Made by a program: the position numbers and the translations under genes. From Nocardia bhagyanarayanae (GTDB lineage: Bacteria; Actinomycetota; Actinomycetes; Mycobacteriales; Mycobacteriaceae), in the NCBI RefSeq assembly GCF_006716565.1, contig NZ_VFPG01000001.1:682001-746000 (forward strand): 64,000 bases of DNA, in the 5' to 3' direction. This document shows positions 43,716 to 54,101 of the stretch, piece after piece. Positions within the stretch are counted from its first letter, which is position 1; each line of letters starts with the position of its first letter. Under the pieces are notes generated by a model that was not told the DNA's origin, searched no databases, and worked only from the letters and a program-made list of their open reading frames with translations.

Positions 43716-43967
43716 TCGCGGGCGATTCCGCCGCCGCGGTCACGGGCAAACCGACACACGTCGGAATCATCCGAGTACCAGCTGTTTCGCGTCTCGTTTC
43801 GCTACCATTCGGTTACCGATCAACAGCGAATTGGGATACGGCTTTGCGGCAATTCGATTTCGCTCCGGGCTGGCCCGCCGTGGCGGAATCGTTATCATTG
43901 GCGAAATCGGTCATGCTGGTCGAGCTCGGCGCCGGCGGGCAGCAAAGACGAAAAGCGAGGTTCGTTG

Positions 43968-46415
43968 GTGGGTGACGATCGGCACGGGCGCGCGCCACGG
44001 CCCGGAGGTCGCGCCCCGTGGGAGCGCTACCCCACGGCGGAGAACACCGAACGAGATGGCGCACGCACGTCCCGCCGCTCCCGGCACGCCGACGCCGCAG
44101 CCGAGGCGGGCTCCGCGCCGCTGACGGTCCAGGATCTGGTCGAGAAGGTCGACAACGAGCGCACCGGCCGCAGGCGCCGCGCCGACAACGCCGGCGGCCA
44201 CCCGAACCGCCGCGCCGAGACCGCGCCGGAGCACCCGACCCGCGCCGCCGCACCGGCCCGCCCCGCCGAGCCCCCGCGCCGCGCGCCCGAGAGCCCCGCC
44301 CCGCAGCAACGCCGGGCGCCGGAAGGTCCGCAGCGCGGGATGCCCAAGGCTCCGCACCACAAGGCGCACGAAGGGCCGCAGCGTGGTCCGGTCGATGGGC
44401 CGCAGCGCGCTGCGCTCGATGGGCCGCAGCGCGGCGCGCCGGAGGGGCCACAGCGCGGTGACGGGCCCAAGCGTGCCCCGGAAGGCCCACAGCGCCCTGT
44501 GCCGGACGCATCCCTTCGCAACGCCGCTCATCCGCCCCGCAGGGCTCCCGAAGCCACGCCCACCCGGTCCGCACCGGCGGGCAGGCCCGACGAGACCGCG
44601 AAGAAGCGCCGAGCGGCCGCACCGGCCGCACCGGCCCGGCAAGCGACACGCCGCGCTCCGTCCGCCGTCGTCGACGACATCACCGGTGCGACGCCCGCCG
44701 CCCCGCCGCGGCGCGTCACCGAGGCCGAGCCCGAAGAGGTCACGGACGTCCTACCGCCGCTGGACGAGCCGGAGACGCCCGAAACCGCCACCACCAAGTG
44801 GCCGACCACCGAGTCCGCCGCGACCCCTGCCGCCAAGTCGGCGTCCAAGATCGCGGCGCCGCCCAAGGCCGTCGGCAGCCCGCCGCTGTCCCGGCTCGCC
44901 GCCTCGAAGCAGCGGCGCACTCGCCGGATGAAGACCGCGGGCCGGGCGTCCGCGACGATGTTCGCGGTGCTGGTGCTGCTGATCACGGGCGGCGGCTGGA
45001 GCTACCTACGCTCGACCAACAACAACTTCACCCAGGTCTCGGCGCTCGACGACAACCCGGAAGACGTCGTCGATTCCAACGCCCAGCTCGGCGACGAGAA
45101 CTACCTGATCGTCGGTACCGACACTCGCGCCGGCGCCAACGGCAAGATGGGCGCGGGCACCCTGGACGACGCCGAGGGCTCCCGCGCCGACACCGTGATG
45201 CTGGTGCACATCCCCAAGAACCGGCAGCGCGTCGTCGCGGTCTCCTTTCCCCGCGACCTCGACGTGACGCGTCCGCAGTGCGCGGGCTGGGACAACGACA
45301 AGGCCGAATACACCCAGGAGACCTTTCCGTCCGCCATCGGCGACAAGCTCAACGCCGTCTACGCGCTGGGTGGCCCCAAGTGCCTGGTGAACGTCATCCG
45401 CAAGATGACGGGTCTGTCCATCGGCCACTTCATCGGCATCGACTTCGCCGGATTCGAGGCCATGGTCGATCAGATCGACGGCGTCGAGGTGTGCGCGAGC
45501 AAGCCGATCGTCGACGGCGTCCTCGGCACCGTCATCGAGCAGCCGGGCAGGCAGAAGGTCAACGGCGAGACCGCGCTGAACTACGTGCGCGCCAGGCACG
45601 TCTACGGCGAGGAACGCAGCGACTACGACCGGATCAACAGGCAGCAGCGCTTCATGGCGTCGCTGCTGCGCGGCGCGTTGTCCAGCAAGGTGTTGTTCGA
45701 TCCGGGCAAGCTCAACGGCTTCATCGGCGCCTTCACCAAGCACACCTGGGTCGACGGCGTCAATCCGCAGGACCTGCTGATGCTCGGCCGCTCGCTGCAG
45801 AAGGTCGAGGCGGGCGCGGTCACCTTCCTGACCATCCCGACCGCGGGCACCACCTCCTACGGCAACGAGATCCCGCGCGAGTCGGACATCAAGGCGATCT
45901 TCGCCGCCATCCGCGACGACCGGCCGCTGCCGGGTGAGAAGCCGTCCACCGATCCGACCACCACCACCTCGGCGCCGCCGGAACCGCCGAAGTACGTGGC
46001 CGTCGACCCCAACAACATCTCCGTGCTGGTCTCGAACGGCTCCGGCGTGACGGGCATCGCGCGGACCGCCGCGACCAAGCTGGGCAACCAGGGCTTCCAG
46101 ATCTACAGCACCGGCAACTACTCCGACGGCACCTCGCAGACCACCAAGGTCCGCTACGCCAGCGGGCGCGAAGCCGAAGCGGCCACCGTGGCATCGGCGA
46201 TCCCCGGCGCGAGCATCGAACTCGCCGACGAACTCGGCAGCATCGTCGAGGTCGTGATCGGCGCGGACTCCGCGAACGGCTTGGTCGTGCAGGCGCCGTC
46301 CCCGGTCGGCGAGACCATCTCGGACGTGCCCGCGACCACCTCGCCGAGTGCGACCCCGCTCACGCTGCCCTCGGACCTGGAGCACGTGAACGCGGCCGAC
46401 GACATCTGCGAGTGA
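43968..46415 (+). CDS. LytR-CpsA-Psr (LCP) family protein with GPQR repeats
   Basis: An 815-residue protein predicted to attach a glycopolymer such as arabinogalactan to peptidoglycan. The cytoplasmic N-terminus of about 325 residues is low-complexity and contains six GPQR copies between residues 120 and 176. A transmembrane helix is at about 328-346. The LCP domain (about 385-600) has GTDTRAG, DTVMLVHIP, VSFPRDLDV and NYVRARHVYG with the conserved arginines. The C-terminal LytR_C domain (about 670-765) includes ISVLVSNGSGVTGIA. GTG at 43968 has GCGAGG 7 nt upstream and was preferred over TTG at 43965. Confidence 0.9.
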   Translation: MGDDRHGRAPRPGGRAPWERYPTAENTERDGARTSRRSRHADAAAEAGSAPLTVQDLVEKVDNERTGRRRRADNAGGHPNRRAETAPEHPTRAAAPARPAEPPRRAPESPAPQQRRAPEGPQRGMPKAPHHKAHEGPQRGPVDGPQRAALDGPQRGAPEGPQRGDGPKRAPEGPQRPVPDASLRNAAHPPRRAPEATPTRSAPAGRPDETAKKRRAAAPAAPARQATRRAPSAVVDDITGATPAAPPRRVTEAEPEEVTDVLPPLDEPETPETATTKWPTTESAATPAAKSASKIAAPPKAVGSPPLSRLAASKQRRTRRMKTAGRASATMFAVLVLLITGGGWSYLRSTNNNFTQVSALDDNPEDVVDSNAQLGDENYLIVGTDTRAGANGKMGAGTLDDAEGSRADTVMLVHIPKNRQRVVAVSFPRDLDVTRPQCAGWDNDKAEYTQETFPSAIGDKLNAVYALGGPKCLVNVIRKMTGLSIGHFIGIDFAGFEAMVDQIDGVEVCASKPIVDGVLGTVIEQPGRQKVNGETALNYVRARHVYGEERSDYDRINRQQRFMASLLRGALSSKVLFDPGKLNGFIGAFTKHTWVDGVNPQDLLMLGRSLQKVEAGAVTFLTIPTAGTTSYGNEIPRESDIKAIFAAIRDDRPLPGEKPSTDPTTTTSAPPEPPKYVAVDPNNISVLVSNGSGVTGIARTAATKLGNQGFQIYSTGNYSDGTSQTTKVRYASGREAEAATVASAIPGASIELADELGSIVEVVIGADSANGLVVQAPSPVGETISDVPATTSPSATPLTLPSDLEHVNAADDICE

Positions 46416-46497
46416 GTTCGGCCGCAGCCCCTGGTAGCACGCGTCATTCACCCTCCGTTGGTGACTTGGACAGCGCCGGGAACTAGTGTCTGGTTTT

Positions 46498-47160
46498 ATG
46501 CGTGTCATCTACAACGAGCAAATGGCCGACCTCGCCCACCTGCTGGGCGAGATGGCCGGCCTCGCGGGTACGGCCATGGACCGGGCCACCCAGTCGCTGC
46601 TACAGGCCGATCTGGCGCTCGCGGAGCAGGTGATCACCGAGTCCGACCGGATCGCCGAAATGATCACCGACGCCGAGGAGAAGGCGTTCGCGCTCCTCGC
46701 GCTGCAGGCGCCGGTCGCCGGTGACCTACGCCAAGTGGTCAGCGCCATCCAGATCGTGCAGGACGTCAATCGGATGGGCGCGCTGGCCCTGCACGTCGCC
46801 AAGGTCACCCGCAGGCGTCACCCGAACCACGCGCTGCCGGAATCGGTGAACGGTTACTTCGCCGAGATGGGCCGCATCGCGGTGAACATGGGCGCGGGCG
46901 CCAAGGAAGTCTTGGAGACCCGCGACCCCGACCGCGCCGCGCAGCTCAACCAGGACGACGAGGCGATGGACGACCTGCATCGCCACCTGTTCACCCTGCT
47001 GATGGACCGAGACTGGAAGTACGGCGTCGCCGCGGCGGTGGACGTCACCCTGCTGGGCCGTTACTACGAGCGTTTCGCCGACCACGCGGTGGAGATCGGC
47101 CGACGGGTCATCTTCCTCGTCACCGGCGTGCTCCCCGCGGACCCCGACGCCGAAGGATAG
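46498..47160 (+). CDS. phoU: Phosphate transport regulator PhoU
   Basis: A 220-residue all-helical PhoU protein, here the mycobacterial PhoY2-like copy, which restrains the phosphate-starvation signal by linking the Pst transporter to the SenX3/PhoR-type kinase. The two three-helix repeats each carry a metal-binding E-x-x-x-D cluster: [20 protein letters not shown] and [19 protein letters not shown] at 46498 lies 8 nt after TAGTGT (46484-46489), so the message is leaderless. It is convergent with pstB across 390 bp of terminators rather than in one operon with it. Confidence 0.92.
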   Translation: MRVIYNEQMADLAHLLGEMAGLAGTAMDRATQSLLQADLALAEQVITESDRIAEMITDAEEKAFALLALQAPVAGDLRQVVSAIQIVQDVNRMGALALHVAKVTRRRHPNHALPESVNGYFAEMGRIAVNMGAGAKEVLETRDPDRAAQLNQDDEAMDDLHRHLFTLLMDRDWKYGVAAAVDVTLLGRYYERFADHAVEIGRRVIFLVTGVLPADPDAEG

Positions 47161-47298
47161 ACAACACAGCCGGACGGCGTCCGTCGTCAGCCCGCGCATG
47201 GCTCGGAGCGATGGCGGCGGTACGCATAGAGCGCGCCGCCCGACGCGCACTGCTGGCGGGCAACAGTAGGGGGCACGCGCGGATCGCGAGGAAACTCT

Positions 47299-47329
47299 CT
47301 CGGCCCCGGCGGAAGACGCCGGGGCCGAG
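47299..47329. terminator. Terminator after phoU, 13-bp stem
   Basis: CTCGGCCCCGGCG (47299-47311) pairs perfectly with CGCCGGGGCCGAG (47317-47329) around GAAGA. A stable hairpin about 140 bp beyond the phoU stop. The rest of the 47161-47554 gap holds no gene I can support. Confidence 0.8.
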
Positions 47330-47507
47330 TCATATCCGGTTAGAGAACAGGGCATCGGCTACCGCGGCGCGCGGTCGCAATCGGCGCCGCACTGCGGCCA
47401 TTTCGCCGCGCTCCTTCTGCGGAGACACATGCCGCGGCTGCGCCCGGTTCGGCGGTACCGGCGCTGGGCTAGGCGGTATCGGGAGACGCGAGCCGCTCTG
47501 TGCAGAC

Positions 47508-47543
47508 AGCAAAGGCCCGCGCGGTTTCGCGCGGGCCCTTGCT
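47508..47543. terminator. Terminator at the end of the pst operon, 16-bp stem
   Basis: AGCAAAGGCCCGCGCG (47508-47523) pairs with CGCGCGGGCCCTTGCT (47528-47543) with one mismatch. It lies 12 bp beyond the pstB stop on the minus strand. Confidence 0.82.
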
Positions 47544-47554
47544 GTTTCGTGCTT

Positions 47555-48331
<777 letters not shown>

Positions 48332-48349
48332 CTGAATATCCGTTCGCTT

Positions 48350-49255
48350 CTATCGGTTCCGCGTGAGCAGCTTGTTGACGCCCGCCGCCGCCAGGTACAG
48401 CAGCGCGATGAGCAGGATCAGCGTGAGCGCTGCGCCCCAGACTCGTTCGCGGCCCGCCGCTTCGGGGTTGGCCAGCTCTTGGTAGATCAGCAGCGGCAGC
48501 GAGGCCATGTTGCCGTCGAAGAGGTTGGTGTTGATCGACTTCGCGTAGCCGACCAGCACGAGCACCGGCGCGGTCTCACCCATGACGCGGGCGAGCGCGA
48601 GCAGGGTGCCGCTGATCATGCCGGGCGCGGCGGTCGGGATGACGATCCGCACGATCGTCTTCCACTTGGGAATGCCGAGGGCGTACGAGGCCTCGCGCAA
48701 CTCGTCCGGCACCAGCTTCAGCATTTCCTCGGTGCTGCGCACCACCACGGGCAACATCAGCAGCACCAGCGCCAGCGACACCGCGAAGGCGCTCTGCGGC
48801 GCGCCGAGCGTGGCGATCCACAGCGCGAAGATGAACAGCGCGGCGACGATCGACGGCACACCGGCGAGGATATCGACCATGAACGTGGTGACCTTGGCGA
48901 GCCTGCCGCGGCCGTACTCGACCAGGTAGACCGCGGCCATGATGCCCAGCGGCACGGCGATGATCGCCGCGACCGCCGACTGGACGATGGTGCCGTAGAT
49001 CGCGTGGTAGACGCCGCCGCCGAACTGGTCCGGCAGGATGCCCTTCTGCGACTTCTGCCACCAGTCGGCGGAGGCGATCGCGGCGATGCCCTTGCTGATC
49101 ACCATCCACAGCACCCAGCCGAGCGGCACGAGCGCGATGGCGAAGCACGCGGTGACCAAGCCGGTGGCGATGTGGTTCTTCACCCGCCGCGCGGGGCTCA
49201 CGTGCCGGAAGGTCGGGGCCTTGACCGGCTGGTCGAACTTCGTCAGCGTTGCCAT
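48350..49255 (-). CDS. pstA: Phosphate ABC transporter permease PstA
   Basis: A 301-residue membrane permease with six transmembrane segments. The cytoplasmic EAA loop is SYALGIPKWKTIVRIVIPTAAPG, typical of binding-protein-dependent importers. ATG at 49255 overlaps the pstC stop codon (ATGA), so the two permeases are made together as the heterodimeric channel PstCA. Confidence 0.95.
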   Translation of the reverse strand: MATLTKFDQPVKAPTFRHVSPARRVKNHIATGLVTACFAIALVPLGWVLWMVISKGIAAIASADWWQKSQKGILPDQFGGGVYHAIYGTIVQSAVAAIIAVPLGIMAAVYLVEYGRGRLAKVTTFMVDILAGVPSIVAALFIFALWIATLGAPQSAFAVSLALVLLMLPVVVRSTEEMLKLVPDELREASYALGIPKWKTIVRIVIPTAAPGMISGTLLALARVMGETAPVLVLVGYAKSINTNLFDGNMASLPLLIYQELANPEAAGRERVWGAALTLILLIALLYLAAAGVNKLLTRNR

Positions 49256-50307
49256 CAGCCGTTCACCTTTCCGCCTGCCGCGAGCCGGGCCAGCGCGTTG
49301 ACGACGAAGGTCAGCGCGAACAGCACGAAGCCGGCGGCGATGTAGGCACCGGTCGGCAGCGGCGAACTGAATTCCGATGCCGCCGAAGCGATCTTGGAGG
49401 CAAAGGTGTAGCCGCCGTCGAACAGCGACCAGCCGCCCGCCTGTGCCGAGGTGCGCAGCACGACGAGCACCGCGATGGTCTCGCCGAGCGCGCGGCCGAG
49501 GCCGAGCATCGAGCCGGCGATCACGCCGCTGCGCCCGTAGGGCAGCACCGTCATCCGCACGACTTCCCATTTGGTCGCGCCGAGCGCCTGCGCCGCCTCG
49601 ATGTGCGAGACCGGCGTCAGGTGGAAGACCTCACGCGAGACCGAGGTGATGATCGGCAGGATCATCACCGCGAGCACGACGCCCGCGGTGAAGATCGTGC
49701 CGCCGCCGGAGATCGAGACGTTGCCGTCGGAGAACAGGAAGAACCAGCCGAGGTTCTCGTTCAGGAAGCGCTGCGCCGGCTCCAGCTCCGGCGCGAGCAC
49801 CAGGAAACCCCACAGACCGAAGACGATCGACGGCACCGCCGCGAGCAGGTCGACCAGCATCGCGAACGGGCGCGCCAACCCCTTCGGCGCGTAGTGGGTG
49901 AGGAACAGTGCGATGCCGACGCCGATCGGCACCGCGATCACCAGCGCGAAGACCGAGCTCAGCACCGTGACCATGAGCAGGTCACGGATGCCGAACCGCA
50001 GGTTGTCCGCATTGCTGGTGCTGAACTCCGTGCTGGTGAAGAAGTTCACCTGGTCGGCCCTGAGCGAAGGCACCGCGCGAATCAGTAGGAACAGCGCGAT
50101 CAACGCGATGGAGGCCACGATGATCGCGCCCGCGGCCGTCGCGAGCGAGCGGAATACCACCTCGGCGCGCTGGCTGTGGGGCGGACGGCTCTTCACCGAG
50201 GCCGGCTCGGTGTTCGTATCACTCGGCATCTGCGCAGTATCTCCAGCCGCCGACGGGCCCGTCGAATCCGACGAGCCCGGGGCGGTCACCTCAGGGTGCA
50301 CGGTCAT
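49255..50307 (-). CDS. pstC: Phosphate ABC transporter permease PstC
   Basis: A 350-residue permease with six transmembrane segments and a hydrophilic N-terminal extension of about 50 residues before the first helix (longer than in E. coli). The EAA loop is [22 protein letters not shown]. It pairs with PstA. The stop TGA and the pstA ATG overlap by four bases; pstS lies 13 bp upstream. Confidence 0.95.
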   Translation of the reverse strand: MTVHPEVTAPGSSDSTGPSAAGDTAQMPSDTNTEPASVKSRPPHSQRAEVVFRSLATAAGAIIVASIALIALFLLIRAVPSLRADQVNFFTSTEFSTSNADNLRFGIRDLLMVTVLSSVFALVIAVPIGVGIALFLTHYAPKGLARPFAMLVDLLAAVPSIVFGLWGFLVLAPELEPAQRFLNENLGWFFLFSDGNVSISGGGTIFTAGVVLAVMILPIITSVSREVFHLTPVSHIEAAQALGATKWEVVRMTVLPYGRSGVIAGSMLGLGRALGETIAVLVVLRTSAQAGGWSLFDGGYTFASKIASAASEFSSPLPTGAYIAAGFVLFALTFVVNALARLAAGGKVNG

Positions 50308-50320
50308 GATTGCTCTGCGA

Positions 50321-51433
50321 TCAGGAGATGGCGTTGATCGCGGTGGTCAGGCGGGTCTTGAACTGCTCGGGGATCGGGATGTACCCGCCCTCGTCCAGGC
50401 CCTTCTGGCCGTTGGTGACAGCGGAGGTCAGGAACGCCTTGACGGCTTCGCCGGTGGCGGCGTCGCTGTACTTCGAGCACACGATCTCGTAGGTCGCCAT
50501 CATGATCGGGTAGGAGCCCGCCACGGTCGGCTTGTAGAACGAGCTGGTGTCGAGGACCAGGTCGTTGCCCTCGCCCTTGATCTTCACGCCGTCGATGGCC
50601 TTGCCCGCGGTCTCGACCGACAGCTTCACCGGGTCCTTACCGGCGGAGGTGACGATCTGCGCGACGGAGAGGTTCTGCGACTTGGCGAAGGACCACTCGT
50701 TGTAGGTGATCGAGTTCTTGGTGCTCTTGATCGCGGCCGAGGTGCCCTCGTTGCCCTTGGCGCCCTCACCGACACCGCCGTTGAAGGTCTTGCCCGCGCC
50801 CTTGCCCCACGCGCCGTCGGAGGCGGCGTCCAGGTAGAGCTGGAAGTTGTCGGTGGTGCCCGACTCGTCGGAGCGGAAGATCACGGCGATCTTCTCCGAG
50901 GGGAGCTTGGCGTTCGGGTTGAGCGCCTTGATCTCGGGGGCGTCCCAGGTGGTGATGGTGCCGTTGAACACCTTGGCGGCGGTCGGGCCGTCGAGCACCA
51001 GATCGGTCACGCCGTCGATGTTGTAGGTGATGGCGATCGGGCCGAAGACGGTCGGCAGGTTCCACGCCGGGGCGCCGCAGCGCTCCTGAGCCTTGGCGGG
51101 CTCTTCCTTCTTCGAGCTGAGCGGGGAGTCGGAGCCGCCGAAGTCGGTCTGGCCGCCGATGAACTCGTTGACGCCCGCGCCGGAGCCGCTGGAGGTGTAG
51201 TTCAGGGTGTAGCCGTCGCAGTTCGCCTCGTAGGCGGCGATGAAGCGCTCCATGGCGTTCTTCTGCGAGGACGCGCCACTGGCCTTCAGCGACTTCTTGC
51301 CGCCGCAGGCGACGCTGGTGTTGGCGGCGTTGCTCGGGTCACCGCTGGTGTTGTCATCGCTGCCACAGGCGGCAAGAGGCATGGCGACGGCGGCCAGCAC
51401 ACCGACCAGGGCGCTGCTGCGCTTGAGATTCAC
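50321..51433 (-). CDS. pstS: Phosphate-binding lipoprotein PstS
   Basis: A 370-residue substrate-binding lipoprotein. The lipobox is in MPLAACG (cysteine near residue 23). The mature protein carries the phosphate site: [13 protein letters not shown] (ASSQ), [22 protein letters not shown] and [15 protein letters not shown] at 51433 with GGAGG 4 nt upstream decides the start; the longer frame from 51520 is rejected. First gene of the operon pstS-pstC-pstA-pstB, with a PHO box about 150 bp upstream. Confidence 0.96.
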   Translation of the reverse strand: MNLKRSSALVGVLAAVAMPLAACGSDDNTSGDPSNAANTSVACGGKKSLKASGASSQKNAMERFIAAYEANCDGYTLNYTSSGSGAGVNEFIGGQTDFGGSDSPLSSKKEEPAKAQERCGAPAWNLPTVFGPIAITYNIDGVTDLVLDGPTAAKVFNGTITTWDAPEIKALNPNAKLPSEKIAVIFRSDESGTTDNFQLYLDAASDGAWGKGAGKTFNGGVGEGAKGNEGTSAAIKSTKNSITYNEWSFAKSQNLSVAQIVTSAGKDPVKLSVETAGKAIDGVKIKGEGNDLVLDTSSFYKPTVAGSYPIMMATYEIVCSKYSDAATGEAVKAFLTSAVTNGQKGLDEGGYIPIPEQFKTRLTTAINAIS

Positions 51434-51756
51434 TATTCCTCCGGGAATCGCGTCCGACACGCCCGGTCCCTCACCGGCCCGGGCGGGTGTTGTGGTGCCG
51501 TTCGCGGGGAACTTGCGCACCAGGCAGCGGCTGCACTGCCCTTAAGTAACGTAGAGTCGCCCGGTTGACAGTTGGACCAAGCTGAATGAACGCAAGGTGA
51601 ACACACCGGCGCGATTGCATCTGTTTCGTGTGACATTTGCCGCAGCTTTACTGGGTGGCCCCGGCAGGTCACTTTCGCGCCATGCGCCGTTCGGGTTTCG
51701 GCCGAATCGCGTCAGGTGCGTCACAGGCTTCGCTCCCAGCGAGCCGATTCGGCCCA
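51434..51756. other. Regulatory gap upstream of pstS
   Basis: About 320 bp between pstS and mshD, both on the minus strand. It contains the PHO box and pstS promoter (TACGTT about 35 bp downstream of the PHO box is a possible -10). No gene is supported. Confidence 0.6.
51581..51602 (-). promoter_or_regulatory. PHO box (PhoP-binding direct repeat) upstream of pstS
   Basis: On the minus strand two 11-nt direct repeat units lie side by side: GTTCACCTTGC followed by GTTCATTCAGC. This matches the Streptomyces PhoP consensus (GTTCACC-type 11-mers) closely. It implies activation of pstSCAB by a PhoR/PhoP-type (SenX3/RegX3-type) two-component system under phosphate limitation. Confidence 0.8.
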
Positions 51757-52671
51757 TCAGGTCCGATCGCGTTCCCGCACAGCGTAGGCGACGTCGACAT
51801 GGGCGGTCGTGAAACCGAGGCGGGTGTAGGTGTGGACGGCGGCGGTGTTGTCGGCTTCCGTGTACAGCAGGACTTCCGGGAGACCGCGGTCGCGCAGGTG
51901 GTGCAGGCCCGCGAGGGTGAGGAGACGGCCGAGGCCGCGGCCCTGAGCGGCGGGATCGATGCCCACGATGTAGACCTCGCCGGCCGGGGGATTCTCCTCG
52001 TGGTGCACCTTGGTCCAGTGGAAACCGAGGATGCGCGAGGGATCGTCGGCGCCGGTGGCGATGAACAGGCCTTTCGGGTCGAACCACGGTTCGGCGCGGC
52101 GCACGTCGATATCGCGCTCGGTCCAGCCGCCCTGCTCGGGATGCCAGTGGAAGGCGGCGTTGTTGACGCGCAGCAGTTCGGCGTCGTCGACGGGGCCCGA
52201 ATAGGTGCGCAGAACGATTCCGTCCGGCACCGTCAGCTCCGGTAGCTCCGGTGTTGCCAGCGGGCGGCGCATCTGCCACAGCTCACGCGCTGTCACCAAG
52301 TCGAGCCGCGCCGCGACCGCCTTGGCAGGGGGCCGATCGCCATGCGCCCACACCCGCGCGCCCGCACCGCCTTCCGTCAGCGCGGCCCGCACGAGTTCGG
52401 TTCCGACACCGCTCTTGCGTGCCTCGGGATCCACGGCCACTTCCGTCATCGCGGGGTGCTCCCCGTGCGCCGCAACGAGATTGGCGTACCCGACGATCGC
52501 GCCCGCACGCTCGGCGATCAGATGCTTCGCCGCCCCCTTCTCGCCCAACGACAGCACGGCCTGCTCGGAGACGGGCGCCACGCCATCGGCGGCAGTGGCC
52601 CGGCCGAGCAATTCCCGCACCGCCCGCGCGGCATCGGCATCCAGCTCGTCGGCCCATCGCAGATCGACCAC
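51757..52671 (-). CDS. mshD: Mycothiol synthase (MshD)
   Basis: A 304-residue enzyme with two GNAT domains that acetylates Cys-GlcN-Ins to give mycothiol, the actinobacterial thiol buffer. N-terminal GNAT: EVAVDPEARKSGVGTELVRAAL; C-terminal (catalytic) GNAT: YIVGIDPAAQGRGLGRLLTLAG. GFHWTKVH and AEPWFDPKGLFIA agree with MshD. The start is GTG at 52671 with GAGAGGGG upstream. The length fits the family (about 300 aa). Its own promoter must lie in the 52672-53165 gap. Confidence 0.94.
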   Translation of the reverse strand: MVDLRWADELDADAARAVRELLGRATAADGVAPVSEQAVLSLGEKGAAKHLIAERAGAIVGYANLVAAHGEHPAMTEVAVDPEARKSGVGTELVRAALTEGGAGARVWAHGDRPPAKAVAARLDLVTARELWQMRRPLATPELPELTVPDGIVLRTYSGPVDDAELLRVNNAAFHWHPEQGGWTERDIDVRRAEPWFDPKGLFIATGADDPSRILGFHWTKVHHEENPPAGEVYIVGIDPAAQGRGLGRLLTLAGLHHLRDRGLPEVLLYTEADNTAAVHTYTRLGFTTAHVDVAYAVRERDRT

Positions 52672-53054
52672 GACCTACCCCTCTCCGTACGGCGCCACCG
52701 ACGCCTCCGCTCGCGGGGACCGGGCTGGCCGCCGCACCTTTCGCAGTCTGTCAGCGTTCGAGGCGGGCGCGGCATTCCGGGGCCGGGTCGGCTGTGGTCG
52801 CGGTGCGAACCGGGTGGGTCGGCTGTGGTTGTGCCCTGGAATGGGTCGGCTTTCGTTCGGTCGCGCGCGGAGGGTGGGCGCGTTGGCAGACGTTCCGCCC
52901 GCGCGCCTGCCGAAATGGCTGGGCGATCCGATGTTCTCCCCGAGGCGGTGCTGGGCGCGTCGGGTGCCGTACCCGGCTTACCTCCCGCAGTCAGGCGGGT
53001 GGGCTTGGCTTCCAGCCCGGTCGACCGGCTGTGGTCGCGTCTAGGGAGCTCTGA
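52672..53054. other. Gap with short GGTCGGCTGTGGT-like repeats
   Basis: No supported gene. Around 52785-53040 the sequence repeats imperfect copies of (G/C)GGCTGTGGT(C/T)G, seen near 52787, 52822 and 53026, with a shorter GGTCGGCTTT near 52845. The region also contains the mshD promoter. Confidence 0.45.
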
Positions 53055-53145
53055 TCGACGGGAGTCAAATGGTGGATCCTGGAGTGTGTTGAGCCGCCAT
53101 TTGACTACCGTCGAATCCATTTCCCTATCGACGGGAGAGAAATGG
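53055..53145. repeat. Three copies of an 18-bp element, one inverted
   Basis: TCGACGGGAGTCAAATGG occurs at 53055-53072; its near-perfect inverse CCATTTGACTACCGTCGA is at 53097-53114 (one mismatch, 24-nt spacer); a third, direct copy TCGACGGGAGAGAAATGG is at 53128-53145. The first two can form a hairpin. They sit between mshD and glnR and end 20 bp from the glnR stop. The element could be a terminator, a regulator site or a small repeat family; none of these is established. Confidence 0.7.
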
Positions 53146-53165
53146 TGGTTGGGGTGGCCTCGGCT

Positions 53166-53927
53166 CTACTGCACCGAGCCGTTGACGGGCGTCAGGGTGG
53201 AGTCGTCGCCTTCGGAGTCGTCGTCGGGGAAGGTGACGGGCTCGCCTTTGGCGGCGGTGCGTGCTGGGCGGACCGCCTTGTAGCCGACGTTGCGGACCGT
53301 GCCGATGAGCGATTCGTATTCGCTGCCGAGCTTGGCGCGCAGGCGGCGGACGTGCACGTCGACGGTGCGGGTGCCGCCGAAGAAGTCGTAGCCCCACACC
53401 TCTTGCAGCAGCTGGGCGCGGGTGAACACCCGGCCGGCATGCTGGGCGAGGTACTTGAGGAGCTCGAACTCCTTGTAGGTGAGGTCGAGCGGGCGGCCGC
53501 GCAGCCGGGCGGTGTAGGTGCCCTCGTCGATGACGAGCTCGCCGAGGGTGATCTTGCCGGTGTTCTCGGGGCTCGCCACGCCACCGTTGCGGCCGACGAG
53601 CAGGCGCAGCCGGGCGTCGAGCTCGGCGGGGCCGGTGCCGGGCAGCAGGATGTCGTCCAGACCCCAGTCCGCGTTCACCGCGACGAGGCCGCCCTCGGTG
53701 AGCACCGCGACGACCGGCACCGACGAGCCGGTGCTGCCGAGCAAACGGCAGAGTCCGCGCGCGGCGGCGAGATCGGTGCGGGCGTCGACCAGCGCGACAT
53801 CGGCGGTACCCGCCTCCAACAGCGACGCCACCTCGGTCGGAGCGGGCCGCACGTTGTGCGCGAGCAGCGCGAGCGACGGCAACACCGACTCGGGGTTGGG
53901 GTCGGAGGTCAGCAGGAGCAGCTCCAC
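53166..53927 (-). CDS. glnR: OmpR-type nitrogen regulator GlnR
   Basis: A 253-residue orphan response regulator. The receiver-like domain (residues 1-120) keeps Asp48 (ADVALVDAR) but lacks the other acidic-pocket residues, and the C-terminal winged helix is [44 protein letters not shown]. This pattern fits GlnR, the global nitrogen regulator of actinobacteria (mycobacterial Rv0818), which activates amt, glnA and nitrate genes at low nitrogen. GTG at 53927 is 7 nt after GGAGG. Divergent from lmeA. Confidence 0.9.
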   Translation of the reverse strand: MELLLLTSDPNPESVLPSLALLAHNVRPAPTEVASLLEAGTADVALVDARTDLAAARGLCRLLGSTGSSVPVVAVLTEGGLVAVNADWGLDDILLPGTGPAELDARLRLLVGRNGGVASPENTGKITLGELVIDEGTYTARLRGRPLDLTYKEFELLKYLAQHAGRVFTRAQLLQEVWGYDFFGGTRTVDVHVRRLRAKLGSEYESLIGTVRNVGYKAVRPARTAAKGEPVTFPDDDSEGDDSTLTPVNGSVQ

Positions 53928-54101
53928 AAGCCCTCCTCCCATCTCGTAGCGCCGGGGCAACAGCAGCGTTGCCGAAAGCCACATCGCTAATTCATAGGTA
54001 ATCGAGTGCAAGATTAGCGCGTCGACCACGATGACCTCGCCATCCGGGTGACGGTGAGACCGTCGCGACCCGCGAGACGCCGTCGCATTACTGTTCATGG
54101 C

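Noticed and set aside
47161..47554. Open frames between phoU and pstB (for example 47211-47558)
   Set aside because: They cross two strong terminator hairpins and show no start signal or recognisable product.
52672..53165. Frames between mshD and glnR (such as 52205-53044 and 52342-53283)
   Set aside because: They are antisense shadows of mshD running into repeat-rich sequence; no domain or start signal.
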